A program made the translations under genes and the position numbers. Below the pieces are notes generated by a model. The model did no database searches. It saw only the letters and a program-made list of their open reading frames with translations, and was not told the origin of the DNA. Below, in pieces: positions 34,396 to 52,172 of a stretch of 64,000 bases of DNA. How positions within the stretch are numbered: the first letter of the stretch is position 1; each line of letters opens with the position of its first letter. Source of the DNA: Lepus europaeus. Its lineage: Eukaryota; Chordata; Mammalia; Lagomorpha; Leporidae. Location of the stretch: assembly GCF_033115175.1 (NCBI RefSeq), contig NC_084850.1:1363024-1427023 (forward strand), given 5' to 3'.

Positions 34396-36130
34396 GAAAG
34401 TAAAAAATTCATAATTCACAATATAATTGGATTTTCTAGGCATCATCTTCCCAGGGTCACTCTCACTAAGGCAGAGTGTGGCAGAGTGTAGGCTGGCTCT
34501 GTCAAGGCTCAAGTTAACACAATTTGAAAGGGTCTTTTCTAAAATGAGTGAAAATCAAGCATGAAAATATGTTTGCTTAAATTGAGGAGAAAATTCCGAA
34601 CAGGCAGTCAAACATGACAACAGCAACAATTATAGTTCCCAAACTATACTTTCTTTGGGTGTGTGTGCCAGTGAATTTTTTCGTAGACACTCCATCTATG
34701 TTGTACAATCTAAAGCACAAGGGAGCATATATTAGGTTAAGACACAAAAGGATTTCATTGTGGTTGCAAACAGACACTCTGCAAATCTGACAATACCACA
34801 CCGTCACGTGAATGGATACCAGTCTTCACGAGAACAGCTGGCTCCCTGTAAGAACTACACACAGCAAACACAGTAAAGTTCAACTTAAGTCCTTCATGTT
34901 GGTTTCCGCACCAAGTTTTCAAAACAAACCAGCTTTTCTGACATTTGCTGTCAAAAACGCCTTGGCTTAAGTGAGTCTAAGAACCCACGGGGCGTGGAAC
35001 GTCCCTTTCAATTGTGCATGCTTCATGACGTCCCGACAAGGGTGGCATTTAGGCGAAAAGCCACAGCCGTCCCCTGCTCGAGCAGCCTGGTATGACTCGG
35101 TGGTCTGCCTTTGTACCGTGGCAAGCTGTCAGGGCTGGCTAAATGAGTCAGCTGGGAGATAAAGCTGGGTTGGTGGCAGGCAGAGGATTCCAGGGTGGGG
35201 ATCCGGGATCCGGATCAAGGTGCTGGGATTCCTGCAGTTTCCAGCAGAGTAGGAGCACGCCTGGGCAGCCAGGCGCTACTGAAAGGTGCGGAGTAGCGGG
35301 CCTGGGACCGGGAGGTTTGGGGCCGGCGTCCTCCGGGGCAGGCAGCTGTAGGAAGAGGGTCTAGCTGCCACCAGTCGCGAGGTCAGCCGAGAACCTGTGT
35401 GGCTCGGGACACGCTTCAGCTGTGGAAGAAGAGTTACCACACGGGCAGGATTTCGGGTAAGCCCAGTGAGCCATCCTGCGTGAGGCGGTGGAGTGCTTCC
35501 TGCCTGCCGAGATTTTACTCCCTCACACGTGGACAGCGTGCCGGTGCCCCATAGGCTTTATGTCTGCCACTCGGCATTGCCTCGGGAGAAGGTAGCAGAG
35601 GGCGGGGCTGAGATGTGGGAAGGCATTTCTGTCATTAGTTTCAACACTTAGGGCTATTTTCTAAAAATCAAAGAAACAGCAAAGCACAAAGAGGCATGGC
35701 AGGGAAACCTCGGGAATTACCTTGGGAAGGAATCCACTCGTTCATTACGGCGTTAGGCCTAACGCCAAGAGAAACACAGGTGATGTTTCTGTGAGAAGGT
35801 GCACGAGGGTTTGAAAGATGGTGGTTGTGTCCCAGACGGTTTCAGTGCTTTGCGGTGTAAATCAGAGTATGTACCCTCTCTGGAAATGCTGCTTGCAGTC
35901 AGAGAGACATGCTGGGAACAATCGTGGCCTTTTCTTTGGAAAATGTCTGGATGAGTCTGCCCATGCGAGCGTGGACGGCAAGGCAAACGCGTGCAGAGGG
36001 GCTTGTGAAGGGCGTGTGGAGGACAAAGATGGATGAGTGTGGCGCCCCACAAGTGCTAGAAGTGGATCCAAAAGCAGCTGCGCATGTTGTCCACCTGCGG
36101 TAGAGCAGGGGCCCACGTGGCGCTCCACCT
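34396..36130. other. Unique sequence 3' of the PWWP gene
   Basis: No transposon recognised. It should contain the 3' UTR of the minus-strand gene. I saw no AATAAA or ATTAAA on that strand here, only a weak CATAAA at 35557-35562. Confidence 0.5.
35090..35456 (+). promoter_or_regulatory. GC- and CpG-rich block, possible first exon/promoter
   Basis: GC-rich with many CpGs ('ggggccggcgtcctccgggg' at 35321; 'cagtcgcgaggtcagccgag' at 35374), in contrast to the flanks. It ends in 'tttcgg|gtaagc', a good plus-strand splice donor at 35457. No open frame of note. It could be a non-coding first exon of a divergent transcript, or simply a small CpG-rich segment. Confidence 0.3.
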
Positions 36131-36132
36131 GA

Positions 36133-41409
<5,277 letters not shown>

Positions 41410-41494
41410 TCACACCACGAGGAAATCAAAAGTGGCCTCGGTGTCTGGCTGCTGTTGCCGCCGCTGTTCTGGGCCCGATTTCCTTTGCCAAAGG

Positions 41495-41520
41495 ACTGCA
41501 AAGGGTACACAGCAGGTGAG
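41495..41520 (-). other. Splice acceptor upstream of the PWWP coding exon
   Basis: On the minus strand 'tgctgtgtaccctttgcag' precedes 'tcctttggcaaagg', a strong polypyrimidine-CAG acceptor. The exon would begin at 41495, with about 100 nt of 5' UTR before the ATG at 41394. The 5' UTR exons and promoter should lie above 41.5 kb or beyond. Confidence 0.5.
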
Positions 41521-43704
41521 GGCTGTGCTCCTCCTCCCGAGTCCTCCCGAGAGGCCTGGACTCGAGCTGTCCAGGATGATCCTGGAGCACACTGCAACAC
41601 GGAGAAAGAAACCAAGCAGTCTATCAGAACGCAATCATAATGTGGAAGTGGGAGTGCCCTGCTCCATGAGGCCGAGGGGAGCTACCGTAGGGAAGGAAGG
41701 GGAGTGCGTCTCAGACAGGGGGCAGAGGGAGGGCAAGTTTCTGGGAAAAGAGAGGGGAGGTGTCAGAGCAGCGACAAAACCCCAGAATGCTCCCCAAACT
41801 CATCTTAGTGGCACACGGAAGAGCACCCGACTGGGTGGGTGGCTGAAGTGTCCGGGTTCCCTTTTCCTAATTGGTCACAGTGTGGCTTCAGGGCTCCTCA
41901 AGCCTCGACCAAGGGGAAGGCTTCCTTCTTCTCCTTCCTGAGGTGCCAATGCGGCCCTGTCTACCACCGGAAGCCAGAGGCCAACCCCTAGGCACAGACG
42001 CTGGGTACCAGCACAGGGCCATGTTCAGGAGCTTGCACACAGAGTGCAGAGTTTCCCCCACAATCACCTGCAACTCGATAATGGCTGCTGCCCACACTGG
42101 GCCTGGGCTGAGACCTGCAGGTCTGTGTGGTGCTTAAAATCCTCTGCCACCCACCCTGAATCTGTGACATCCCATTATCACACAAGTGACTGCAGCATGA
42201 GTAGCAGGGAACAGCACCGCGCACCCCCCAGATGTCACTAGGGAATGGTTGCAGGTGGATCTTTAGCAGAGGGGAGTCTCACCCAGTGTCACGTGGGTCG
42301 CGGTGAGTCTTCTCCTGGGAGCTGGAGCTCTTGGTTGTCACGTCCAGCTGCTGCCTGTCAGTAGGCCTCTGACCTGCTGTGAAACACACCGTCCTTCCAC
42401 AGACCAGACGAGGCCAGCCGTGGAGACCTAGCACTGGTTCCCTTCCAGTGGCTGATCTGTAAGATGCCAAAGAGATCAGAAATTGAACCCATGACCTGGG
42501 GGCACTTTTCTCATCCTGCTCCCATCCCCAGCTCCAGAACGCAAGACCCCTTGAAGGAGGACTATAGCTTAATCCGACCCGGGAAAGTGGATATCACATA
42601 TCTTTTATTCCTTCTCCTGCGTTCTAAAATGTTTCCAGCTTTCACCATTGCCTCTGCTCCAGACTCTCGAATGTGACTTCAGCAGGCTTTCTGGGACTCT
42701 GTCCGCACTGGAAGCAAAAATGTGTCTCTGCCCCTCCCCCGACTCTCAAACAACATTAAACTGGCTTGCAGAGTGTGAGGGTCATGGGAGGACCGACCCA
42801 GGGGATGGCATGTGACACACTCTCACCTTACCCTATTGATGTGGGTGCTTCCAACGCATTCCCTATTCCTCGTGCCCCCCTGTGCACTACATGAAACCAA
42901 AGTTCCTAACGTAAGAGCAGCTTGGACAACTTTCTTGAAAAGGCTCACTTTCTCACACTGCTTTCGGGGAATCTCTTTGCAACCATGGCATCCAGTGTTT
43001 CCCAACTGTTGAATGCAGTGGCCAAAGTGGTGGGAACATGCACTGTGGGAGAGCCAGGCATTCTCTTTGTCTTGCTCTTCCCATCTTCCCACTCCCACTC
43101 ACTTGGAGAACACGCTTGGCTGTTCTCTCTGCACTCCAGCTGCACGCAGTACAACTCATCTGTACACCCAGCCTGTGCACCGCTGACCTCGAAGTTGGTT
43201 TCTTAAAGCAAAGAGGTCATCTCCTTGGCGACCGCTGGCATGTCTGCCTTTGTGGAAGCACACTCCTAGATGGAATTTTTAGTGTACAATGACGATGAGA
43301 TAGACATGCTTTGGGGCTCTCCTACACAAAACCTTTCTTGGACAAGGGTCTACGATCTCATGGGTTTGGCCCCCTCTGTGTCAGAGAGCTCAGGGCCCTG
43401 GTGTCATGACGACAAAGACCACAGGGGACAAGGAATGACAGGTGACTCAGCTGCTTCAGTCTCCCCTCAGCTGCACCTGCCACACGTTTTACAGAATACA
43501 CGTGACGGAGCACCCTCAAGCCCCAGTACAAGCACGAACAGGAACGCATGCACGTATACACAAGCACACACAGGACCACAATGCCTGGGATCCATGCATG
43601 TAATGCACTCTCACTGCCTCTACACATCCCTGTCAACCGTTCTCTTCCAGGACAAATGCCATTTATGGCTCCATTTAGGTCCTCAATTTAAAAATATACA
43701 TGCC
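41521..43704. other. Unique sequence 5' of the PWWP gene
   Basis: Moderately GC-rich, no transposon recognised. Short open frames are present on both strands but none has family motifs. Upstream non-coding exons of the minus-strand gene may lie here. Confidence 0.5.
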
Positions 43705-43716
43705 AAAATATTCCCA
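43705..43716. repeat. 5' target-site duplication of full-length L1
   Basis: 'aaaatattccca' here and identically at 50817-50828. Confidence 0.88.
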
Positions 43717-44720
43717 AGATGGCGGAATAGGAAGGGAGCACATTGACTGTCCGGGAAAAGACAGTTTAATAAAAGTGGAGATACTGCAGTTCCAAGGAAG
43801 AGTTAGGGAAGAAACAGCAGAGGAAACTCTTCCGGAACTGCTGGTTCACAGTGGACCTACGTGGAGGGCACGGCCGCCCATGGCTCGGGACCCCAGCCGC
43901 GGAATCTATGCACCAGCGGTGGAAAGGGAGGTGAGCCGAAACCCCAGTATCCCGAGACACCAGTGGGATTGTGGAAGGAGGAGCCTAGAGGGAATGAGGC
44001 TTGAGGTCCCGTGGGGGAAAGTTCACCAGGCTAACTAGAGGAGAGAGGGGAAAAAATGGACAGGTATGGACACGAGTCTCTCCCTCCACTCACCGTTCAA
44101 GGGCGAGCAAGACAAAGAGCAGGCGCCATTTTGGACATATGTAGGGGCTGCGCCTGGCACTAACCAAGCAGAAAAACCTGACTCTGGGTGGGTGAAACAA
44201 TAGGAGGTTGGGACCTGGTGAATGTGTGGAGCTAATGAACTGAGACTATGAAGAACTGAAGGTGTGGGAGAGAACTCACGGAGACGTGAGTGCTCTCGGG
44301 AGAGTACACAAACTCAGTAACCTTGGCAACCCGGTGGGAGACAGCAGAGACATTTGAGCTTACAGTGAGGACTGCATAAATCCTTGGTGTGGTACTTGGG
44401 ACAGAGCAGATGAATATTATACCCACAGAAGGCAGAGATCAGAAATTAACTGCCTTCAATTCCGCTCAGCTGTGCGGAATTACTTCCCTTCTGAATCAGA
44501 GAGAGAGAGAGAGAGAGAAAGAGAGCGAGAGAGATTGATTTACCACGCCTAACCTGGGTGTGTCAGCTTTGGCACACCCTTAACCCTGAAGAACCAAACA
44601 GAAGCACCCTTCAGAAGCCTCTAAGGATCCATCAAAAGCAGACAGTCCACTTAATACAGTCATAGTATAACGAGACAAAACACCACAGCGAGGGAAGAAG
44701 AAACCAAAGAATATCTCCAC

Positions 44721-45754
44721 AATGCCAAGCAACAAACGCAGAAACCGAGGAAACAAGAACAAGGACATTATGACATCCCCCCAAATGAACAAGGCACCCC
44801 AATCCAAGATTATGAAGATGATGAGATAGAAGAAATGCAAGATACGGATTTCAAAAAATTTTTGATAAGAACATTTAGAAGTTTTCAAAAAACAACTTTT
44901 TGAAGTACAGAAATCCTTACTGGACAGGATAGAAAATCTCTCTCGTGAAAATGAAATCTTAAGGAAGAATCAAAATGAAATGCAGAAACTAGTAGTGTGA
45001 TAGTGAAGAGAAATCAAAATGAAATGAAGAATTCAATAGATCAAATGACAAACACATTAGAGAGCCTTAAAAACAGAGCCAGTGAAGCAGAAGAGAGAAT
45101 ATTGAACTTAGAAGACAGAGCAGAGGAAAGTATACAGTCAAACCAAAAAAAAGAAGAGGAAATCAGAAATCCAAAAAACATTGTTGGGAATCTACAGGAC
45201 ACTATTAAAAGACCAAACATTCGAGTTCTAGGAGTTCCTGAAGGCATGGAGAGAGAGAAAGGATTAGAAGGCCTTTTTTTTGGTGAGATACTAGCAGAGA
45301 ACTTCCCAGGTTTGGAGAAGGACAGACATTCTAGTACAGGAAGCTCATAGAATCCCTAGTAAACACGACCAAAAGAGATCCTCACCACGACACGTGGTAA
45401 TCAAACTCACCACAGTGAAACATAAAGAAAAGATTCTAAAATGTGTAAGAGAGAAACGTCAGATTACTCTCAGAGGATCTCCAATTAGACTCACAGCAGA
45501 CTTCTCGTCAGAAACCCTACAGGCCTTGGAGGGAATGGCAAGACATAGCCCAGGTACTAAGAGAGAAAAACTGCCAGCCCAGAATACTATATCCTGCAAA
45601 GCTCTCATTTGAGACTGAAGGTGAAATAAAGACCTTTCATAGCAAACAGAAATTGAAAGAATTTGTCGCCACTCGTCCAACCCTGCAAAAGATGCTTAAA
45701 GATGTGTTACATACAGAAACACAGAAACACGGTCATCAGTATGAAAGAAGGTAA
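44721..45754 (+). pseudogene. L1 ORF1, frameshifted
   Basis: Starts MPSNKRRNRGNKNK and ends HQYERR-stop. Indels early (about 44765-44870), near 45000 and at 45275 ('ggccttttttttggtg') break it. The coiled coil NEMKNSIDQMTNTLESLKNR and RRM-side 'NIRVLGVPEGMEREKGLEGL' are readable. The site that is 1 nt short in composites A and B is intact here ('gactcacagcagacttct'). Confidence 0.9.
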
Positions 45755-45823
45755 AGGAAGAAAACCTCACAGTAAAAGATCACATGAAGCTCAAAGCACA
45801 TATTAGAAAATATCTTTGGGAAA

Positions 45824-48800
45824 ATGGCAGGGCAAAGTTACTACTTATCAATAGTCACGTTGAACGTTAACGGCCTCAACTCTCCAGTTACAAGACACAG
45901 ACTGGCTGAATGGATTAAGGAACAAAACCCATCTATTTGCTGCTTACAAGAAACACATCTTTCCAACAAAGATGCATGCAGACTAAAAGTGAAAGGCTGG
46001 AAAAAGATATCCCATGCCAACAGAAACCAAAAAAAGCTGGCGTAGCCTTCTTAATATCAGACAACATAAACTTTAATACAAAAACTGTTAAGAGAGACAC
46101 AGAGGGGCACTACATAATGATTAAGGGATCAATTCAACAGGAAGATATAATGATTATCAATTACAGGGCACCGGGACTTAAAGGGAACTTAGGCTCCAAT
46201 ACAATAGTACTGGGGGACTTCAATACTCCACTCTCAGAAATAGATCAACCAGACAGAAGATCAACAAGAAAACAGTAGATTTAAATGACACTATAGCCAA
46301 ATGGATATAACAGATATCTACAGAACTTTTCATCCTACACTTAAAGAATTTACACTTTTCACAGCAGTACATGAAACCTACTCTAGGACAGACCACATAC
46401 TAGGCCATAAAGCAAGTCTCAGCAAATTCAAAAGAATTAGAATCATACGATGCAGCTTCTCAGACCACAGTGGAATGAAGTTGGAAGTTAGCAATAGCGA
46501 CTCATGAATCCCTAGAGCATATGCAAACACATGGAGACTGAACAACATGCTCCTGGATGAACACTGGGTCATTGAAGAAACCAAATCTTTCTGTAAGTAA
46601 ATGAGGATAACAGCACAACACATCAAAACTTATGGGACACAGCAAAAGCAGTGTTAACAGGAAAGTTTATAGCAATAGGTGCCAACATCAAGAAATTAGA
46701 AAGGAACCAAATAAATGAGCTTCCAATGCATCTCAAGGATCTAGAAAAACTGCAGCAAACCAGACCCAAAACTAGTAGGAGAAGAGAAATAATTAAAATC
46801 AGAAGAAATCAACAGGTTTGAATAAAAAAAATTACAAAAAATCAGCCAAAGGAGGAGCTGGTTTTTTGAAAAAATACACAAAATTGCCACATCATTGGCC
46901 CAACTAACTAAAAAAAGTAGAGAAAAGACCCAAATCAATAAAGTCAGGTATGAACAAGGAAATGTAACAACAGACACCACAGAAATAAAAAGAGTCATCA
47001 GAAATTGCTACAAAGAGTTGTATGCCAGCAAACCGGGAAATCTATCAGAAATGAGTAGATTCCAGGACACATGCAACCTACCTAAATTGAACAATGAAGA
47101 CATAGAAAACCTAGACAGACCCATAACTGAGACAGAAATTGAAACAGTAATAAAGGCCCTCCCAACAAACAAAAGCCCTGCACCAGATGGATTCACTGCT
47201 GAATTCTACCAGACATTTAAAGAAGAACTAACTCCAATTCTTCTCAAACTATTCAGAACAATCGAAAAAGAGGGAATTCTGCCAAACTCTTTCTAAGAAG
47301 CCAGCATCACCTTAATCCCTAAGCCGGCAAAAGATGCAGCATTGAAAGAGAATTACAGACCAACATCACTGATGAACATAGATGGAAAAATCCTCACTAA
47401 AATTCTGGCCAATAGAATGCAACAGCACATCAGAAAGATCATCCACCCAGAGCAAGTGTGCTTTATCCCTGGTATGCAGGGATGGTTCAATGTTTTCAAC
47501 ACAATCAATGTGATACACCACCTTAACAGACTGCAGAAGAAAAACCATATGATTCTCTCAATAGATGCAGAGAAAGCATTTAATAAAATACAACACCCTT
47601 TCATGATGAAAACTCTAAGCAAACTGGGCATAGAAGGAACATTCCTCAATACAATCAAAGCAATCTATGAAAAACGCACGACCAGCATCCTATTGAATGG
47701 GGAAAAGTTGGAAGCATTTCCGCTGAGATCTGGTACCAGACACAGATGCCCACTCTCACCACTGCTATTCAATGTAGTACTGGAAGTTTTAGCCAGAGCC
47801 ATTAGGCAAGAAAAAGAAATTAAAAGGATACACATTGGGATGGAAGAAGTCAAACTATCCCTCTTTGCAGATGATATGATTCTTTATTTAGGGGATCCAA
47901 AGAACTCTACTAAGAGACTATTGGAACTCATCCAAGAGTTTGGCAAAGTAGCAGGATATAAAATCAATGCACAAAAATCAACAGCCTTTGTATACACAGG
48001 CAATGCCATGGCTGAGAAAGAAATTCTAAATCAATCCCATTCACAATAGCCACAAAAACAATCAAATACCTTGGAATAAACTTAACCAAGGACGTCAAAG
48101 ATCTCTACGATGAGAACTACAAAATCTTAAAGAAAGAAATAGAAGAGGATACCAAAAAATGGAAAAATATTTCATGCTCATGGATTGGAAGAATCAATAT
48201 CATCAAAAGGTCCATTCTCCCAAAAGCAATTTATAGATTCGATGCAATACCAATCAAAATACCAAAGGCATTCTTCTCAGATCTGGAAAAAAATGATGCT
48301 GAAATTCATATGGAGACCAGGAGACCTCAAATAGCTAAAGCAATCTTGTACAACAGAAACAAAGCCGGAGGCATCACAATACCAGTTTTCAGGACATACT
48401 ACAGGGCAGTTGTATTCAAAAGAGCATGGTACTGGTACAGAATCAGATAGGTAGACCAGTGGAACAGAATAGAAACACCAGAAATCTATCCAAACATCTA
48501 CAGCCATCTTATATTTGATCAAGGATCCCAAACCAATCCCTGGAGTAAGGACAGTCTATTCAATAAATGGTGCTGGGAAAACTGGATTTCCACGTGCAGA
48601 AGCATGAAACAAGACTCCTACCTTACACAAAAATCCACTCAACATGGATTAAAGACCTAAATCTACGACCCGACACCATCAACTTATTAGAGAACATTGG
48701 AGAAACCCTGCAAGACATAAGCACAGGCAAAGACTTCTTGGAAAAGACCCAGGAAGCACAGGCAGTCAAAGCCAAAATTAACATTTGGGATTGCACCCAA

Positions 48801-49585
48801 TTGAGAAGTTTCTGTGCTGCAAAAGAAACAGTCAGGAAAGTGAAGAGGCCAAAAACAGAATGGGAAAAATATTAGCAAATTATGCAACAGATAAAGATTT
48901 AATAATCAGAATCGACAAAGATATCAAGAAACTCCAAAACAACAAGTCAAACAACCCACTCAAGAGATGGGCCAAGGACCTCAATACATATTTTTCAACA
49001 GAGAAAATCCAAATGGCCAACAGACACATGAAAAAATGTTCAGGATCACTAGCAATCCGGGAAATGCAAATCAAAACCACAATGAGGTTTCACCTCACCC
49101 TGGTCAGAATGGCTCACATACAGAAATCGACCAACAATGGATGCTGGAGAGGATGTGGGGGAAAAGGGACACTAACCCACTGTTGGTGGGAATGCAAACT
49201 GGTAAAGCCACTATGGAAGTCAATCTGGAGATTCCTCAGAAACCTGAATATAACCCTACCATACATACAACCCAGCCATCCCACTCCTTGGAATTTACCC
49301 AAAGGAAATTAAATTGGCAAACAAAAAAGCAGTCTGCACCTTAATGTTTATTGCAGCTCAATCCACAATAGCTAAGAACTGGAATCAACCCAAATGCCCA
49401 TCAACAGTAGACTGGATAAAGAAATTATGGGACATGTACTCCATAGAATACTATACAGCAGTAAAAAAAATGAAATCCGGCCATTTGCAACAAAACGGAA
49501 GAATCTTGAGCACATCATGCTGAATGAAATAAGCCAGTCCCAAAGGGACAAACATCATATGTTCTCCCTGATCAGTGACAACTAA
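45824..49585 (+). pseudogene. L1 ORF2 (endonuclease/reverse transcriptase), broken
   Basis: The endonuclease start MAGQSYYLSIVTLNVNGLNS lies 70 nt after the ORF1 stop. The readable reverse-transcriptase part (47342-48049) contains FADDMILYL at about 47861. The C-terminal Cys-rich segment [17 protein letters not shown] lies at about 49147-49200, and the frame ends ISDN-stop at 49585. At least six frameshifts or stops interrupt it. Confidence 0.92.
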
Positions 49586-50828
49586 CCAAGCACCAAAAAG
49601 GAATCCTGTTGAAACGAAATGAACACTATTAGAAAGAGTGACTTGATCGGCCCTTGTCCTGACGGTTGATGTACAACTTAATACTTTATCCCTTTTAGTA
49701 TTTTTTTGTTCTACTTAATACTATTGGTTGAACTATGTAATTAACACACAATTATTCTTAGATGTTTAAATTTAACTGAAAAGTGATCTCTGTTAAATAT
49801 AAGAGTGGGAATAAGAGAGGGAGGAGACGTACAATTTGGGACATGCTCAAGCTGACTTGCCCCAAACGGTAGAGTTAGAAATGTGCCAGGGGATTCTAAT
49901 TCAATCCCATCAAGATAGCATGTACCAATGCCATCTCACTAGTCCAAGTGATCAATTTCAGTTCACTGTTGAACATACTAATAGGTCTAAGAGCCAAAGG
50001 GATCACATAAAAAGACTAGTGTCTGCTAATACTAACTGATAGAATAAAAAAGGGAGAGAACGATCCAACATTGCGGGATACACAGCAGACTCACAGAATG
50101 GCAGATATCCTAAACAGCACTCTGGCCTCAGAATCAGCCCTTAAGGCATTTGGATCTGCCTGAAGCGCCCATGAGAGTATATTAGGCATGGGAAGCCAAG
50201 ACACTCTGGCAAAAAAAAAAAAAAATAAAAATAAAAATAAAAAACCTAAATGAAAGATCTCTGTGAGTGAGATCCCAGTAGAAAGAACGGGCCATCAAAG
50301 AAGGAGGTACCTTTCTCTGAAGGGAAGAGTGAACCTCCACTTTGACTAAGACCTTGTCTAAATATGATCGAAGCTGGCGAACTCAAAAGGCTTCCATAGC
50401 CTTGGCAACTCATGACAAGAGCCTCGGGAGATGACTGACACCATAAACAGGAGTGCCAATTTGTTAAGTCAGCAAGAGGAGTGACTGTGCACTTACTCCC
50501 CATGTAGGATCTCTGTCCTTAATATGTTGTTCAATGTGAATTAATGCTATAACCAGTACTCAAACAGTATTTTACACTTTATGTTCTGTGTGGGTGCAAC
50601 CTGTTGAAATCTTTACTTAATATATACTAAACTGATCTTCTGTATATAAAGATAATTGAAAATGAATCTGGATGTGAATGGAATGGGAGAGGGAGGGAGT
50701 GGCAGTTGGGAGGGTTGCGGGTGGGAGGGAAGTTATGAGGGGGAAGAAGCCATTGTAATCTACAAGCTGTACTTTGGAAATTTATATTTCCTAATACAAG
50801 TTTTATAAAAAAAAGAAAAATATTCCCA

Positions 50829-52050
50829 GAAAGTAGCTATGCCTATATTATCATCGTATGTCTCAAAGCTGGAACTATAGGTAAGAAGATGTTAACATTT
50901 GAAGAACAACAACTACAAAAAAGTTAGACTGGAATTCTGAACTCTGGAACAAACATCTCTCTAATCATCAAGTTCTAACTTTTAGCATAAACGTCTGTTG
51001 TAAGTTTAAAATGGCACAATTACATCATTTTCTTTTATACTTCAAATCTCTTGGAGACAAAACTGATAAGTTTTCTTGAAATATACGGGTGTAGAAATTT
51101 CAAAATAAATTAAAAAACGGCTTTTACTTTAAAAAAAATACACGTCAAACTCTCTGAAATGATGTTTAAAATTACCAAAAAAGAACTACAGGAAGCATCC
51201 GCCATTCCATCACCAGGGAATGCTTCTTGCAAACATGCAAGCCCCCGCAGGCTCCAGAAAGTTCCTCTTGTTTTAGACACATCTACCCATAGTATAGGAT
51301 AGCATGTTCCTACAATATGTTTATACCGCACAGCGATTTGAATATTATTCTGTATCCACGTTTGGGTCCACCTTTTCAAGCGTGAAACACACACTTTGTT
51401 AACGTCGCACTTTCCAACATCAATGATCAAATTATATCTCTGACTAAAACATCAATGCCTCCTTAAGAGAATGATCTGAAGGGAATATGTCAAGTCCCAC
51501 TATCAAATCCTATACCACACGCTGTGCCCCCTGCCCCAATGCCTTCGATCCAGTGCTTCCATATAGGTTTGTGTATGGTTTTCTGATCATATTTTGTACC
51601 AGTGGGAATAGAACTGTCTTCCCTCCCACCAGAGAGAAGGGTAGGTCACTAGATAGGTTGCTTGGTAAGTAGGCAGACGGTTGCGTGGAGAGACAGATGT
51701 AGAGGGAAGTGGAAATATTTACATAGACAGAAATGCAGAGCTAGATTGATGGCCACTGACCGAGGACTGATATAGCCAAGACAGATGCACTTATACACAC
51801 AGATAAATACAGGTCCTATCTAGAAGACCACGTGAATGTACAGAATGATATAAAATGTATATAGACTGAAAGGAAAGGATAACTGCATGCAGGGACTGAG
51901 AAAAACAGATGGATACAGATTAGATAAAGAAGGATGCACACAGAAGCAGAGATATCTGATCATAGTTGCATGCATGATAGTGAGCTGACAGGTATGCAAT
52001 AGAGGTAGGTGGCTAGACACACAGTAGATAGAGAAGTAGGTGGGGCAGAG
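50829..52050. other. Unique AT-rich sequence, no feature supported
   Basis: No transposon or gene recognised. The part from about 51640 has loose GATA/CAGA-rich wording that leads into the GA repeat. Confidence 0.6.
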
Positions 52051-52133
52051 AGAGAATGGGGGGAGAGAGAGACACACTCAGAGAGACAGAGAGAGAGAAT
52101 GAAAGAGACAGAGAGAGAGGCGGGGGGAGAGAG

Positions 52134-52164
<31 letters not shown>

Positions 52165-52172
52165 CTCAGAGG
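52050..52172. repeat. (GAGA/CAGAGA)n purine-rich repeat
   Basis: Interrupted GAGAGA and GACAGAGAGA units on the + strand. The surrounding sequence is unique. Confidence 0.9.

Larger units (their letters stand above)
43717..50816 (+). mobile_element. Full-length rabbit-type L1, + strand (inactive)
   Basis: About 7.1 kb. It begins 'agatggcggaataggaaggg' (5' UTR), with ORF1 at 44721-45754, ORF2 at 45824-49585, and a 3' UTR with the characteristic G-rich 'gggtgggagggaagttatga' run before an A-rich end. The TSDs are 12 bp and perfect. Both frames carry several lesions, so it cannot act autonomously. It serves here as the reference for the composite elements. Confidence 0.93.

Noticed and set aside
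41500-41525. Plus-strand splice donor 'cagcag|gtgagg' at 41515
   Set aside because: It lies on the opposite strand within the intron predicted for the PWWP gene, and no plus-strand exon supports it.
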